Shown here: one piece after another, positions 11,201-24,826 of the stretch
Numbering within the stretch: the stretch's first letter is position 1
Layout: the number at the start of each line of letters is the position of its first letter
NCBI GenBank assembly: GCA_025642075.2
Contig: JAODUO010000126.1
Coordinates: forward strand, 112,501-176,500
DNA: 64,000 nt
Source: Ridgeia piscesae
Taxonomy: Eukaryota; Annelida; Polychaeta; Sabellida; Siboglinidae
Direction: 5' to 3'
Translations under genes and position numbers: made by a program
Notes under the pieces: generated by a model
The model's input: only the letters and a program-made list of their open reading frames with translations
What the model was told of the DNA's origin: nothing
Database searches by the model: none

Positions 11201-12013
11201 TAATGTAACACAAATGCATATATTCATGTACATATTATTTAAATTACAAATACACATTTTATATATACACATGAAGCAACATGCATATACATGCGAAAAT
11301 TCAAAATTGTATAAACCGCCATATACACACACATACACGCCATCAGGAGTAGACAGTGTGACACGCCTACACTGAAACAGGAGCATTGACACCCAGCATG
11401 GTCCAGGAACACCTCGCCAGGTGTCCTAATGCTCTCTCCTGCTGTCCAGGCCAACTATAAATACACAGGAAACCACTCTCACGGGATGCTATCAATAGAG
11501 ATGGTCACTGTCAACCAGTGCTGTTGATGTAAACAATGTCTCTCTGGACCTTCACATGCACAATTCATGTTTGTTATGCTCTGCCTAGTCCCCAGTCGGA
11601 GTCAGGGAGGACTTGTTGTTGGGTCTCTTGTATGGTCAATGTGGTCGGCCATGGTGTCTTCTCCCCCAGCTGCAGACTGCGATTACAAGGACCAATCAGA
11701 CGGGCGACATCCGGTCCGATCCGATCCACAAGAAACAAGGGATCGATTAAAATGTCTCCTAATGGCGATATGCCATGTCTGCAGTTAATTGTTGACGTTC
11801 ATTTAGAGAATTATCTGCAGACTTATGTATAATTTACAGATGATGTAACAAGAAGTAGTGATTGGTTATTTTCGTACATACGTGGGGGGGTGTACTGCGA
11901 TGAGTGTGATGTATGTTATGTCGGTAATTATGTTTTCTCGACTTGAAACGTATTATAATAAATTACGTTCTTCTTTTCTGTTCTGCTTTGTCACATGGCT
12001 TATAATTTTTGAT

Positions 12014-12015
<2 letters not shown>

Positions 12016-12056
<41 letters not shown>

Positions 12057-12060
12057 TTAT
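12016..12060. repeat. (TA)n microsatellite
   Basis: Pure TA run with an AATATATATTA break near its end. First of three TA tracts between 12.0 and 12.3 kb. Confidence 0.9.
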
Positions 12061-12096
12061 TAAATGATTGAATAACAATATTCTGAATATACCATA

Positions 12097-12100
<4 letters not shown>

Positions 12101-12166
<66 letters not shown>
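12101..12166. repeat. (TA)n microsatellite
   Basis: Pure TA dinucleotide run directly outside the left arm of the inverted duplication at 12174-12394. Confidence 0.95.
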
Positions 12167-12170
<4 letters not shown>

Positions 12171-12173
12171 CTA

Positions 12174-12237
12174 TGCACTATTATGCTGCAGTCCAGCAAC
12201 AATTATTATTTTGTTTTGAGAGATGACATATGTAATG

Positions 12238-12299
<62 letters not shown>

Positions 12300-12394
12300 A
12301 TAATTTATTATACATATATATATATTAGAGCATTACATATGTCATCTCTCAAAACAAAATAATAATTGTTGCTGGACTGCAGCATAATAGTGCA
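12174..12394. repeat. 69-bp perfect inverted duplication around a TA-rich loop
   Basis: Left arm 12174-12242 and right arm 12326-12394 are exact reverse complements (both contain the GCTGCAGTCCAGCAAC sequence or its complement). The 83-nt spacer is mostly TA. No target-site duplication or terminal motif marks it as a transposon. It may be a genuine foldback duplication seeded by the TA tract or an assembly or read artefact. Confidence 0.95.
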
Positions 12395-14541
12395 CTGGTG
12401 CAGATTGTAAACATGAATACAGTGGTTTGTAAGAGTACCTGTGTAGAAATTTAATGATGATTTGAATACAATGCACTACAAACACAAACGAGTTGTTGAT
12501 GGCAGGAACGAGAAGTTACGTTCACGAGTAGCGATTCAATTAGAGAGTAGGTGGCTGGGTTACTTGGTAACGCATGGTTAATTAAAACCTGCACGCTCAC
12601 ACGGTGCCGTTGTGACACCATCCGGCCATACGGTTCAGTTATTGTCTTCTTTCTAAAGCATTCCTCTCCACGTGCAATTCATGCGGTCACTCAAGTCATG
12701 AGGTCATTATTGTTGTGGTATCACCTTAAAAGTATGTCAGTTTCATCAGTCAATGTATATTAGTGCCATATCTCACTGCACCAATTTTTACGACCCAGGA
12801 GTATGGCTTGACTTTTACCTGCAAGAGCACATCTGTGTTGGAACTTCGGCGGGTTCAACAGAAGTGCCACAGATCTGAAACCTCAGGCGTTCGTTCACAT
12901 GCACTGGAATACGTTCAGTATCCATCACCAGAAGCACATGGAATCACGCTCCAGAGGTTAAACACATCGCCCAGATACGAATGCATCTGTTGATATGATT
13001 CATTCCAAATCGACAAAACGTTGAAAGAAGCGCAGCAACTGGGGCGTGTTTGGTCGTAATGAGATTGACTGAAATATTTATACTTCTAGCAGTTCCTAAG
13101 TGAAAAAGCAATACAAGATGGTTTCTTCATACAATGGTATATTGGATCAGTTAAATAAAAATGGTTTGCGTGGATCAATTATGAACCTACATCGGCTTAT
13201 TATTTAGCCAATATTAATGCTACAATGTATTAAACAACTCAGCAGTTCTGAAGTTATTTAGCAGTTATTACATCCAACAAGCTCACACAATCCCCCAGAG
13301 CATTATTGTTGTTATTCATTGCCATCTCCCAAGAAATTACAATATGACCGTCTGGTTGAATACTTCTTTGCTTGAATTAATATTTAATATCTGAATTTAA
13401 TTTTTGGAAATTACTGGACACGTTGGTGCAATAGTTGAAGCTGTGACCTACATTGTTCAATTCCCATTGTTGTAGTTGGCTCAACTGTACAATTCTCTAT
13501 GTGCTTCTAGTCACACCAGTAATACAAGGGGGATTACAATTATCCCCAATTTCAGTGATGAAATTAGGGTTAAGTTGCTAATCATGCAGGTGTGTAGAGC
13601 TTAGGAAACTATGTGGGTAAACGTGACAATGGAAAAATGGATTTTCCTTTGTACATGTCCCAGTTATTTTAGAATTGCTAGTAGCCATGAGGGCATGTAT
13701 AGCCTTGGAAAGTTTACAGGTAAAATTACTGGAAAATATTGAATAGTTTTCTTTGAAATAATTCTTAGAAGAAAGTCCTTGTAAAACAGTTTTAATGAAG
13801 ATCATTTGTCATTATCTGCAAACTGTTTTGTCTTCTTTTTAATTTTATGTAAGTCGTAAAGGATCACCATTACAAGAAGCATGTGGTGGTTCATTAGCAT
13901 TCCATTCACAAGCTCAATACACTTGCAATGTAGTCTGCCAATCAGTATACTTCGAAAATGTCAGTTTACTGGCAGAATGCCGCCAAGAGGGAAATGACCA
14001 ATCTTTGAGATCATGAGTGATTGCATATTCAGTTTCACTCTAAACAGACCATGCATTGGCTGAACTGAATAAATGTGAGCTACTTTTACTGTTATTTGCC
14101 TACTATTGCCAGGTCAAATGATTATGGATGTCTAGCTGAACGGGGACTCTAAGACTTGTCAAGTTCAATCACTGTAAAATTAACTAGGATTTAGACAAAT
14201 AAATCAAATGAATGATGCATTTCATAGTTTTATTTTGTCATTGACATTTAATTAAACTTTGTGGCATTAAAATAACTTGTCTTGCACAGTTATGATAGCA
14301 TAGATGGCATGATGTTTCTGCCAGGCCTAGTTTATGCTTACAATGAACAATGCAGAATGTACAAATCATTGAATAGGATGTGTTTATAGACTAAGAGTTG
14401 CTGTGCTGTATGCAACATTACCATAACGTTCACGGTATGTATTCTCCTGGGTCTGAGACCCAATATACCAGGGCTATATATACATATCACTCATGGGTTG
14501 AGTCTGTGTGGCTGATGCTCTAGCATCTATCATCCGACTGA
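12395..14541. other. unannotated intron segment
   Basis: AT-rich, stop-dense sequence. Short ORFs at 12551-12993 (+) and 13578-13805 (-) show no recognisable motif. No repeat array seen. Confidence 0.5.
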
Positions 14542-14577
14542 AACGTTTACTCTGTGGAAAAACTGTGCAACGTGCAG

Positions 14578-15001
14578 GAATTGCGTCAGACTTCCGAGAA
14601 ACCACCAAATGACATGCCTTTAGCTACACCTACCATGGAGGGTAGCAACAGACAGATGAACAGTGTAAGCTGGTTTTTTATTTAATATACTAATAATTTT
14701 ATTGATGTGTTTATTATAATATTTTATTAACTTATTTATTATTTTAGCCCACAGTGTCGTATCTTTTACATTGCGTGACCATGAAATTTAATGTACAAAT
14801 AATTTATTTATCTATTGTATTTATTTTTATTAATATATTCATAATTTTAATGTACACTTAATGTACAGTTAATTGTATTTATCAATTAGTCATATTTATT
14901 TTATTAACTTATTACTTTAGCACACAGTCATGTTACAACTGCAGGATAGTGAAACATCACTTTTTAGCAGTAAATTCTTGAAGTCTGTACCTTTGTGGGA
15001 G
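14578..15001 (+). other. weak candidate exon pair (unknown gene)
   Basis: 14542-14664 is open for 41 codons; with an acceptor-like CAG ending at 14577 and a GTAAGC donor at 14665, the interval 14578-14664 would be a 29-codon phase-0 exon. 14921-15001, after an ACTTTAG acceptor and before a textbook GAG|GTAAGTA donor, is an 81-nt open phase-0 interval encoding HTVMLQLQDSETSLFSS and onward. The phases match each other but not the split-codon NCX donor; joined to that donor the second interval hits a stop. The protein is not recognised. It may be chance. Confidence 0.15.
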
Positions 15002-15970
15002 GTAAGTAAATATGTCAGTTTTAAGATACTCCAGGACACCATTTGCTAAACATATTCCCTGGGATTAGATGCACTTGTGTCATACATGATCATGACTTTG
15101 ATCTGCTTCAGTCATTGTTATTTTAATGCTTGTAAGATGAGTAAGAAAATTGAAACAATTATTTTTATGACTGGTGTCAAACGAAATATGTAAGCATACA
15201 AAATGTTGAGTATGCTAGAAGATTGTCTACATGTTTAGACTTTCCTGAATATTATGATTCCTTTAATGCAGGGTGTGTAGTGCTATAGTGCAACATCATA
15301 GTGCCGTGTAGTGTAGTGCATGGTGCTATATATTGTGCCTGATATACAGTGCATATGCACTGTAGTGCACCACAGGGCAGTGCATTATGCCATAGTAGAA
15401 CCTACCACATATACAACCAGTAGAAGAAGAATATGTAACATATTCTGCATCACAAAGTTTCATATTTCACTTAAAACAATACATCTTGAGAATAACTGTT
15501 CAGTGTAGTGCATGTTCTACCTTCAATGTCACAGTGTCGTATCTTGCACTGTAGTCAGTGTACAGCTCTTGCGACCAATGCAATTTCCTGCCTCCAGTCT
15601 GGTCTGGTCTGGTCTTCCGCAAATCGATTGGGCGATTTATCATGTGCAATGCAGATGCCGTCGCAGCGGAATCCAATAAATATACTGTGACAGTTAGCAA
15701 TCATTCCGACCAATGTAAATTTGTTGGGCGTCCTGGATGAAAAATTGTGAGACGCCTGCATTGATAAATTCTTCACCTATATCTTCGTGGTGCGCAGGCT
15801 CTTTACACCAAAATTCCCTTGGAGTAGGCACGTTGCATTGACCTACCGGTATTTGATATTAGTTGGAGTTTGTAGCAAGAACAGTAAGCTTGCTAATCTT
15901 TCCTAGGTGTTTCATTAAAATATATTAGCTTAAAGTATTGATTTTTACATTAAAATGTGTAAATGAAATG
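15002..15970. other. unannotated intron segment
   Basis: 15.25-15.40 kb is rich in AGTGCA/TAGTGC words (a local degenerate repeat of about 14 bp). Otherwise no supported feature. Confidence 0.45.
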
Positions 15971-15974
15971 TATA

Positions 15975-15975
<1 letters not shown>

Positions 15976-16028
<53 letters not shown>
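15976..16028. repeat. (TA)n microsatellite
   Basis: About 52 bp of pure TA dinucleotide followed by AT-rich unique sequence. Confidence 0.95.
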
Positions 16029-16029
<1 letters not shown>

Positions 16030-17132
16030 CAATTATTAATACTTCATTTATAATTATTATTATCGATGATATATGATATTGGATTTGTTGTATTTTCTTA
16101 ACAGTAAATTGATTAAAATAGTCGTAATTGAACTGTTATGTATTTGATACTTTTCCAAGAGCATAGTAGTATTAATTAAGTAATCTTAATTAAAAATAAT
16201 ATCCCTGATATCATAAGAGCAGGAGTTTTAAAGCCTGGTCATGACATTTTTTAATTACCTCATCAGGTGTGGTAATTAATTTAATTAGTGCACAAGACGG
16301 GATTTAGCTTCAGGTAACACTTTGTGCTACCTGAATGATTTACACCTTGGAGTGCCAAATCATGTCTCCATGTTGCTCTTGTGTGCTCGTATGTGCAGGC
16401 ATGCATGTGTGCCTCTGTGCTGTATGTTAGCACTTGTTCACGTACACTGCTGTAGGTGTCGAGACTGATTGCTCTTGTGGTTATTAATTAGGAACGGCAT
16501 GTGAAATCTCACCTTTTGTGTGTGCGAAAAGCGATGTGTATAATTTGAGACCCCATTGAAAGGATTCCAGCCTGTGGAGTGGTATATGTCAAACGGCCAG
16601 TCAGAATAACACGTTGATGTTAGATTGTCTGTCGCCTCATGGGATGCTGTTAGCATGATGTCTCTCGACACCCACACCAGACTAGACCTGAACGTACACC
16701 ACGTGATACCGTAAAACACCTAATTGACAGCCTGGAAGAGCCGCTGTGCATTTATATTTTTATTTCTGTTTACCTTAACTTTGTTGTTGTTTTAGTTTTA
16801 CTGTAAAGGGTTAAACAGAGAATACATTTGGTGTGTCCAAAAATATTTGGGGTAATATAAATACTTTAAAACACCTAAATAGAAATCTGAGAATGAATTA
16901 TTGTGTATTGTGCACTTTTTACTGTGGAAAGATGACCATTTCTGTTCAGTTTAATTAGCCTTTTCTAATTAGTTTTTTATTTTGTTATAAATGATTCAAC
17001 AGGGAATAAATTTGGTTTAAAAATAAACACAATCATACTATAAATTCATGTTACCACAGTGAACTGGATGCAGATGCCATTGAGTGATATAATTATGCAA
17101 CAAAATCATACAAAAAACAAAACAGTTAAAAA
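16029..17132. other. unannotated intron segment with TAATTA-rich patch
   Basis: 16170-16300 carries about six TAAT cores (TTAATTAAG, CTTAATTAAA, TTTAATTACC, GGTAATTAATTTAATTAG), a composition compatible with homeodomain sites but also with plain AT richness. No reading frame is supported. Confidence 0.35.
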
Positions 17133-17241
17133 TTTAATTATCCGCGTCTTTTATCAAACAAAATGGTTAAATATTTAATTATCCATGTCTTCTGTCAAAC
17201 AAAATGGTTAAATATTTAATTATCCGCGTCTTTTATCAGTG
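17133..17241. repeat. 41-bp tandem repeat, about 2.7 copies
   Basis: Units start at 17133, 17174 and 17215 with TTTAATTATCC(G/A)(C/T)GTCTT and share an AAACAAAATGGTTAAATA tail. The third unit is truncated after about 26 bp. Confidence 0.92.
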
Positions 17242-18965
17242 AGGATTGTCTTTCTGTCTCTGATGCATACCGGTAGGTCTGAATTCAATGGTCACCGCAT
17301 AGGATAGACAGTCCAGTTCTGGTCACTGACCTCAGTCCAGACAGCTGACCAAATGTTGACCCATGTCTGGGTATGCAACAGATTCACTGATCTTGTCAAT
17401 TTCCATGAGATTGTGTCATTTTGATGCTACCAATTCTGTTGCGAGATTCACCATAGCAAATGACTTGCGCGCCACGTGACATTTGAGATAACCTTTGATG
17501 TTGTCAAAGCATTAAGTACAGCCACCATATAATGTTGCAGGTGAAGGTTATCTCCGTCCAGTCTCATGTTTACTTAATTTATCACTTGTATGTGCTGCGT
17601 CCAAGATCTTCCGTGTAACACAGTAAAAACTGTTGTTATTTTAATTCATATATTATGGCCACAGGATGCACCAGATAATGTCAGCCATATTTTTATTTAG
17701 ACGATAAAAAGTCACGGACAGCAATAAAGATAACATTTCATTTCACCATGCATGAAATCACGATGGTTGGATGAACGTTTTATTGATGAAATAACATATT
17801 TGTCAGTTTTTATTTTACATTTGTACACAAGGAAACTGATTCGTTTTGACAGAATAGGGATGTTCAGAAGATGAATTATGGTGATATCTTCCAAGAGTTC
17901 AGTGTCATCATCGTCATCTTATATACACTAGGGGTTCCTAGCTCTCTGACTGTCTGTCTTTCATTATCGTAAGAGATGGACAGATCGGGCAGTCAGTAAT
18001 GACCACTCGCATTGGGCCAGGGGCACAGAGGCTTACACGCAGAAAGTTCCATTACAGAAACACGAAAGATCACATGTGATTTCTTAGAAAGAATCACAGA
18101 GTTTTCCCGCATCGTAAAATCCCACAGGTCGGCATGGAGATAATGTTCAGAAAAAGACTGTCTCATTTCTAGACTTAGGCTCTAGTATCGGTCTTACGAG
18201 ATCATGTCTGTACAGACCAATCGGCTAATAGACAGTACCCAGTGCTCCATGAAGCGACTAGGAAACTTGAAAAAACAAATCCTTGTTCAACCTGAGAAGT
18301 AAAATGATTGTAATATTCAGACGGGAGTAAAATGACACAGTCTCTCGATGTCAGTCTCAATAGCCACTGATGTATGGCCTGGTGAGAACACGGAAAGTAC
18401 AGCAGAACCCACCATCCAATCATCTCTTCCCCTGCATAGTTTGGCCAGTGTGGTTTCGAGCCAATCACAGGTGATGTTACAAGTGATGTTAATTTATTTT
18501 GAGGTTTGCTTTTTGATATGGGATGCAAAACAAAACATGACAGGGTACCACAGAAACCAGGGCAAAGTACAGTTTATTTTGTGGACATTCATATATTGTG
18601 TAGGACACCTGTTTCAGATAAAGGTGTCGTCAACTGACGCCCGTGGATTGTGTGATTGACACAGTGTTTTCGTCAATATTCACTCAGGATTTAACCAGAT
18701 TAGTGCACTTGAAGCATGCATGTCTGTAGCTGTGTAAATCGCTATATGTACACTAGCCATTCATTGTCCAGTTGTTGGTCAGTTTATTCTGGCATGCTGT
18801 GTGGTCAGCTTTGATCAGCTTTGATTCATTATAGCCGCCGCATCGCTTTATATGTAGAGTAATCATCAGCTCGCATTGGTAATTAGTCATAGTGCTGTTT
18901 GTCAGGCTTCAGAATTGAAACTACCACATCCTGTGTTTCAGTTGTGGAGTCTTGACTAAATAAGA
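17242..18965. other. unannotated intron segment
   Basis: No recognisable gene. ORFs of 103-108 codons near 18.2-18.66 kb on both strands overlap each other and lack family motifs. Confidence 0.45.
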
Positions 18966-18968
18966 TCT

Positions 18969-19204
18969 GTGTGTGCGTGTGCGTGTGCGTGTGCGTGTGC
19001 GTGTGCGTGTGCGTGTGCGTGTGTGCGCGTGCGTGCATGCGTGTGTGCGTGCGTCGTGCATGTGTGTATGTGTCTATGCACATTGGTGTGTGTGTTATAC
19101 ATATATATATATATACATATATATATATTTATATATATATATATATATGTATATAATATATGTGTATAATATATGTGTATAATATATGTATATATATACA
19201 TATG

Positions 19205-19253
<49 letters not shown>

Positions 19254-19290
19254 GTATATATATATATGTATATATTTTTTTTTTTATGTA
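18969..19290. repeat. (TGTGCG)n followed by TA/TATG-rich repeats
   Basis: 18969-19095 is TGTGCG/TGCG alternating sequence. 19098-19290 is TATATA with TATG and TATAATATATGTG variants, ending in a short T10 run. The compound array probably arose by repeated microsatellite expansion. Confidence 0.95.
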
Positions 19291-22195
19291 TATATGTGTG
19301 CGTGGTGGTGAACCCAGGAACTGTCTTTCCACTGGGGTTTTGGGGTTTGGGGGTCAGATATCACATTGGGGTCTACTATGATTTCTAAGTCCTGTGATTG
19401 CTGAGAAGATGAACCATTGAGTGATTGCCTGTTGGACTTGCTGTAGACTTGAAAGAAAGTTTTATAACCTGGCTGCAGTTTCAATAACACAGTAAAATGT
19501 TATGATTCGACGATGTCATTCTACGGTGTAATGGGGTACACACTTGGGAATCTGTTGTGGATGTTCGCGGTCTTAGATCGGATCAACGCAATTGTTATTT
19601 ATGCCATTAATACAAACATTACATTATTAATCCTGACGCACAGCTAAACGTTTCCTTCTAGCGAATGCATCCGGTGAGGTTTTACGACACTGCGTAATGC
19701 CATAGCTGAACCAATTTGCTCGTTGCGACAATACCGTCGCCCGTAGATCAATGCGTGAACCACACGATAACAAATGGACAACCAGTCATGTCGGTGACTC
19801 GGCCGATACAATTCTGTGTCATTGGATAACTTACAGGGAAATCTGCTGAAGGCGGATGGAAGTAATACTAGACTGGTTGTATGTCAGCCAGTCGTCAGTT
19901 TGAGAACTAGAACGCTCTGCTGACTGATTCACAGTGCTGTCAGGATCAGTGAGAGATCTGCCTGCTGCTGTAGGCTTGCTCGCTGGCTTCGTCTGTCCAC
20001 ATATTAGTTGCAGTGTCGATAAGGGAACGCGAAATCACGCAGTGCAGAATTGTTGATATTGACCCCTTGATGTTTATCTGTGCAATGCGTGTCCGTAGGA
20101 TCAAGAGACTGCAGGAAGTACGTATGTAGTAAGAAAATAAATAAATTAAAGTCACCACATGTGCTATGTTGTAATACGTTCACATATAATCAATTATCCG
20201 ATGCATTATGGCAATATTAAAATTAAATTTAATCAAACATTTTATCATAAAAACTAGGTGATTCACCCTTTAAATAACTTATTTTGGCCAATCGTCATAT
20301 TGTCCTCCCACTTCTGTTTGGGTAGGCAAGTTTAAATGATATGATATCCGCCCACTGACACTACTTTGGACCCAAGATTTCACCAAGCACCAAGCTACTA
20401 AGTGCACATAAGTGTCGCCGATAAGCCTAACGGTAGCCACAAAACTTGAGTATGCACCTATCAAATATATAACCCACGAAACATTTCGCTTGGTTGTCAT
20501 CTGAATAAAAAATTCAGTGACATGCTAGGAAGTCACGTTCTACTGACGCATGATATTCAGATAGACAGCACCCAACTTTCCCCTGGCTGCTGGGCTAAAT
20601 ACTTCCCTCCCTCCGTTGGATGCCCGCCGTTCCGTGCAAATGCCATGTGCAGAGTCCGAAAATAGCAAAGCCCAACATATCATGACATTCTTTGACGGCG
20701 GCAAAGAAGCGATTCAGGAAACAGCCTCAGCTGAGCAGTTTCCATCTATTCCAGCCCGAAGACATGATAATGGGATTCTTGCAAAAATGTACACTTTTTG
20801 CTGGCGGCTTCGTTTTCCCCGATATGAAAGTGTGCGTCAGGGAAAAATTCCACAAATGTCCCAGATAACTTTTTACGGAACGTGTGCGATGTGGTGGTTA
20901 TGTGTTGTATTTTTATGTCGATGGAAGAAGTTTAAAGCCAGCTGTGAACAGTAATAAGATTTATCAGTGTGATACGAGTCTGCATGCCTCATCAGACATA
21001 ACAGATAATATTTTATTGAATGATGCGTTACTAGAAATAACATAAACCTTCAGAAGTGACAAGTATTATTTGTAACTACACAACCCATTTTGCTGTAAGG
21101 ATGGATGGCAATGAACCATCAGTTGTATAGCAAAATAATAATATTTGCATATTTTGTAAACATCTAATTTGATGATTTTACGGAGTTATTGGGTGGTGTC
21201 AGTTTCCCCCTATAAAATATATTATTTAAAAAAAATTATTTAATAAAAAATCTCCAACATTTGGCCTGTGCAGATACCACGGTCTATAATGGTATAACAG
21301 TTTTGCATGGTATGTAGTTTAACTGTGAAAGTAAATTCTGTCTATGAATTTAACAAAATATTACATGAAAGCATCAACACAATATTGTGAGTTGCTGAAG
21401 ATTTGAACACCAATAGATGGTGATTTGTAACAGGGTCAATCACATAAGAAGGACTCTTAATTAGGACTGTTACAACATTACCATTGACATGGATTTGGCT
21501 TCAGTGGGGATTTAGAGTCCAACTTACAGATGTCCAGCAGTGTAAGGCAATAGGAACCCCTGGTCAGTGGCATACCCCATACAGGACTGGACAAGCTGAC
21601 TTAATTAGAGCTTGTTATTGTGACTTGCTGACTTGGCTTAAGGCAGCGTGTTAGTGGCTGCTATGGAGTTGAGTACTTGGGTAGTATGTGTCTGATTTCA
21701 CATGAGTGTGCGTGTGTGCTTGTGTGTGTACTTGTGCGTGTGTATGTTTGTCTGAGTGTCATCAATAATGCCAGAAGGCTTCATATGGTCAGCTCTTTAG
21801 TTGCACGACTCAACAGGAGCAGGTTATACTTATATGCCATTCTCGCTGCGTGATATAATTCGGTTGTTATATTTTAATTTTGTAAGCCGGCATTGTTTAA
21901 TTTCAGTAGTTTTCCGTGGATCAAATCAACACACTATTATACTTAACAGGTACTGAGAAGAAATTTTATTTTTGTGAAAATGCTTGTCATTTCCATTCGT
22001 ACATTTATGAAACTATGGGTAGAAAGTTTATGCAAAATCCTGGAGTTGTTTTTATGGGAATGAGTCGTCAGACAATAGATTACCTCACGGTAGTATTAGT
22101 CACATCCAAACATCAATCCAACATCTCGCTGTCTCTCTCGCTTGCTCAATCTGTCTTTCCATTTTTATGTCTGACTCAATGTCACCTGTGAGTAC
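19291..22195. other. unannotated intron segment
   Basis: Unique-looking sequence. A 112-codon ORF at 20616-20954 (+) has no recognisable motif. A small TG-rich patch lies near 21700-21750. No other feature is supported. Confidence 0.45.
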
Positions 22196-22200
22196 ACATC

Positions 22201-22610
<410 letters not shown>

Positions 22611-22726
22611 ATACAGGTCAGTGTGTATGCATGCGTGGATGGGTGTGTATTCTTCATACTATCATTTTATCATGGACTTCATCCATTTGTCCATTGATTG
22701 TTTGTACATTCCCAACAAATCCATTG

Positions 22727-22930
22727 ACTCACCCACCCACCCACCCATCCACCCATCCATCCATTCATCCATGCATCCAACCCACCCATCCATTTGCCCT
22801 CCCATCCATTTGCCCACCCACCCACCAACATACCCTTCCATCTACCCATCCACCAACCCATCCACCAACCCATCCACCAACCCATCCACCAGCACACCCT
22901 TCCACCCCTCCATCAACCCACCCTTCCAAC
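22727..22930. repeat. (CCAC/CCAT)n degenerate repeat
   Basis: Imperfect CCAC and CCAT tetramers, with a 12-bp higher-order CCATCCACCAAC unit repeated at 22847-22890. It forms Thr-His-Pro-Ser-like frames (22202-23143) that are not a real gene. Confidence 0.9.
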
Positions 22931-23567
22931 CAACCTTTCCACCCTTCCCTCCACTCCGTCTGGCCCAGTCAAACCCCAACTGTTCCCCTTTCCCCACATT
23001 CCCCTACTTCATGTGGCCATGCTACCAGGCTCCTGCAGCTGTCCCTGCTATTCCCGTACTTACCTTCCACTCTCCCACTCGCTCTGAGCCTAGAACCCAC
23101 TAACTACTGGCTGACTGACATTCCTGGCTCACATCCAGTGTAGGTAATTATAAACTCATGTTAATTGGGGGTGATTTCAAAATGACACAAGCCGTAAAAC
23201 GTATTTCCATTTTGCAAGAGTCAGCCAGGCGGGTAAATGAGACAAGAACGAGTGCATTTTTTATCGGGAAAAAGGATCCGTTTATAGAAGTAGTGGGAGG
23301 CGGTCGTAACTTATGATCTTGGTGCAATGTTTTATTGTATTTTTATAAATAGATGGATATAGAGACATAGGATTGTGATGTATGAATGCAATATAGTTCG
23401 TTCATGAAAATATGCAATATGGTATAAATTATGTAAGTAAACAGTGAGTAATCCTGCAATGAATGAAATGTGAAATATGAATATTTTGAACATTATATGA
23501 ACACCATACAAACTACAAAATAAAGGAAAATGTAAAGAATATGTTATTTACATATTAATGTACTGAC
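22931..23567. other. unannotated intron segment
   Basis: Pyrimidine-rich to about 23.1 kb, then AT-rich. No supported feature. Confidence 0.45.
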
Positions 23568-23815
23568 TTAATCCTCTTCGTGTGGGGCCGCACATAAAGC
23601 CGCAACCAAAGAACGCCAATATTTTCTGCCTCTTGTCAACTTCGTGACTTTTACATCCTTCATGATCCCAGCTTCCTGGGTAGCTTCACTCCTTTCACCA
23701 TTTACATTTTGTTCTTTGGTCTTGGTTTCTGTAGCGTACTGTTTTTTACATGGTGAGGGCATTAACCTTATGCACAACCCTCCTGCTTTCTCAGCCGGGC
23801 TTGGGACCGGCCATG
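23568..23815 (-). pseudogene. LINE (RTE-like) 3' fragment
   Basis: On the minus strand a short frame (23568-23777) ends GRKYWRSLVAALC...HEED then TAA. The pattern resembles the D-R-x-x-W-R-x-L-V ending of LINE reverse-transcriptase ORFs in many invertebrates. Just upstream on that strand are GGTCCCAAGCCCGGC (23794-23808) and a GGAGGGTTG word followed by a GTAAAAAAC and GCTACAGAAAC stretch, an arrangement I recall from widely dispersed LINE-derived repeats. Only this end is visible, without EN or RT catalytic motifs. Clade assignment is from memory. Confidence 0.5.
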
Positions 23816-24513
23816 GCGCAGTTACATATTAATATAATTAGTTATATTTAACGCAAAATAGGAGCCATTCATAATTTACACTGAAGACAGGCACACCGGC
23901 AGTGTGAGCTGGTCCTAATTTGTACTTCTTGTTTTATGGGTTTTGATTATTAGAACCAGATGGAACAGCAGAGAATTAGCGCATATGTGTAGGGACAGCA
24001 ACTCGGAGTTTGGTCCGGAGGTGAACTGTTGAGTTGTGGCAATTCACCCCTGAGGGCGCCACCATGTGGCATACGTACGTACATATGCCCGGGGCGTCAC
24101 GTTTCACTGGCGGAGCATTGCTGGCTGGTCTGAGTGTTTACCGATGCAAAACAAGAAGGAATGTTTGACCAGAATCCCAGAAATGTTGGGGGCAGGCAGA
24201 TGGACAAAGTGGCGGACACTTTGTCTGAAGGAACAATGTGGACGTGGTACATTCTGTGGTCTCGTGTGGTTGTTGACCACAGCCACAGGTGTCTTTTCTC
24301 CGCAGTCTCTCACTGGCTGCTACTTAGCCGTGAGACCCTGCAGGTGTGTTTGGGGGGCTCGTGATTCATGGACTTCTTTGATGCCCCCCTGTCAGTGATG
24401 TCACAGGGGGCAGTGGGCAGACACCCAGGTCCAAGCATGTGTATGCGTGCTTGTTCTCTTTGATGGCTGCAGCATTTGAACTGGCTAACTCTGGCTGTAG
24501 TCTCGCCACCTTT

Positions 24514-24515
<2 letters not shown>
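23816..24515. other. unannotated intron segment
   Basis: More balanced base composition. Overlapping ORFs near 24066-24398 on both strands lack motifs. Nothing supported. Confidence 0.45.
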
Positions 24516-24572
<57 letters not shown>

Positions 24573-24788
24573 TGTGGTGTGTGTGTGTGTGTGTGTGGTG
24601 TGGGTGTGTGGGTGTGGGTGTGTGGGTGTGGTGTGGGTGTGGGTGTGGGTGTGTGTGTGTGTGTGTGTGGTGTGTGTGTGGTGTGTGTGTGTGGGTGTGT
24701 GTGGTGGGTGGGTGGGTGGGTTGTGTGTGGGTGGGGTGTGTGGGTGTGTGTGTGTGTGTGTGTGTGTGGTGTGGTGGGTGTGGGGTGT

Positions 24789-24826
<38 letters not shown>

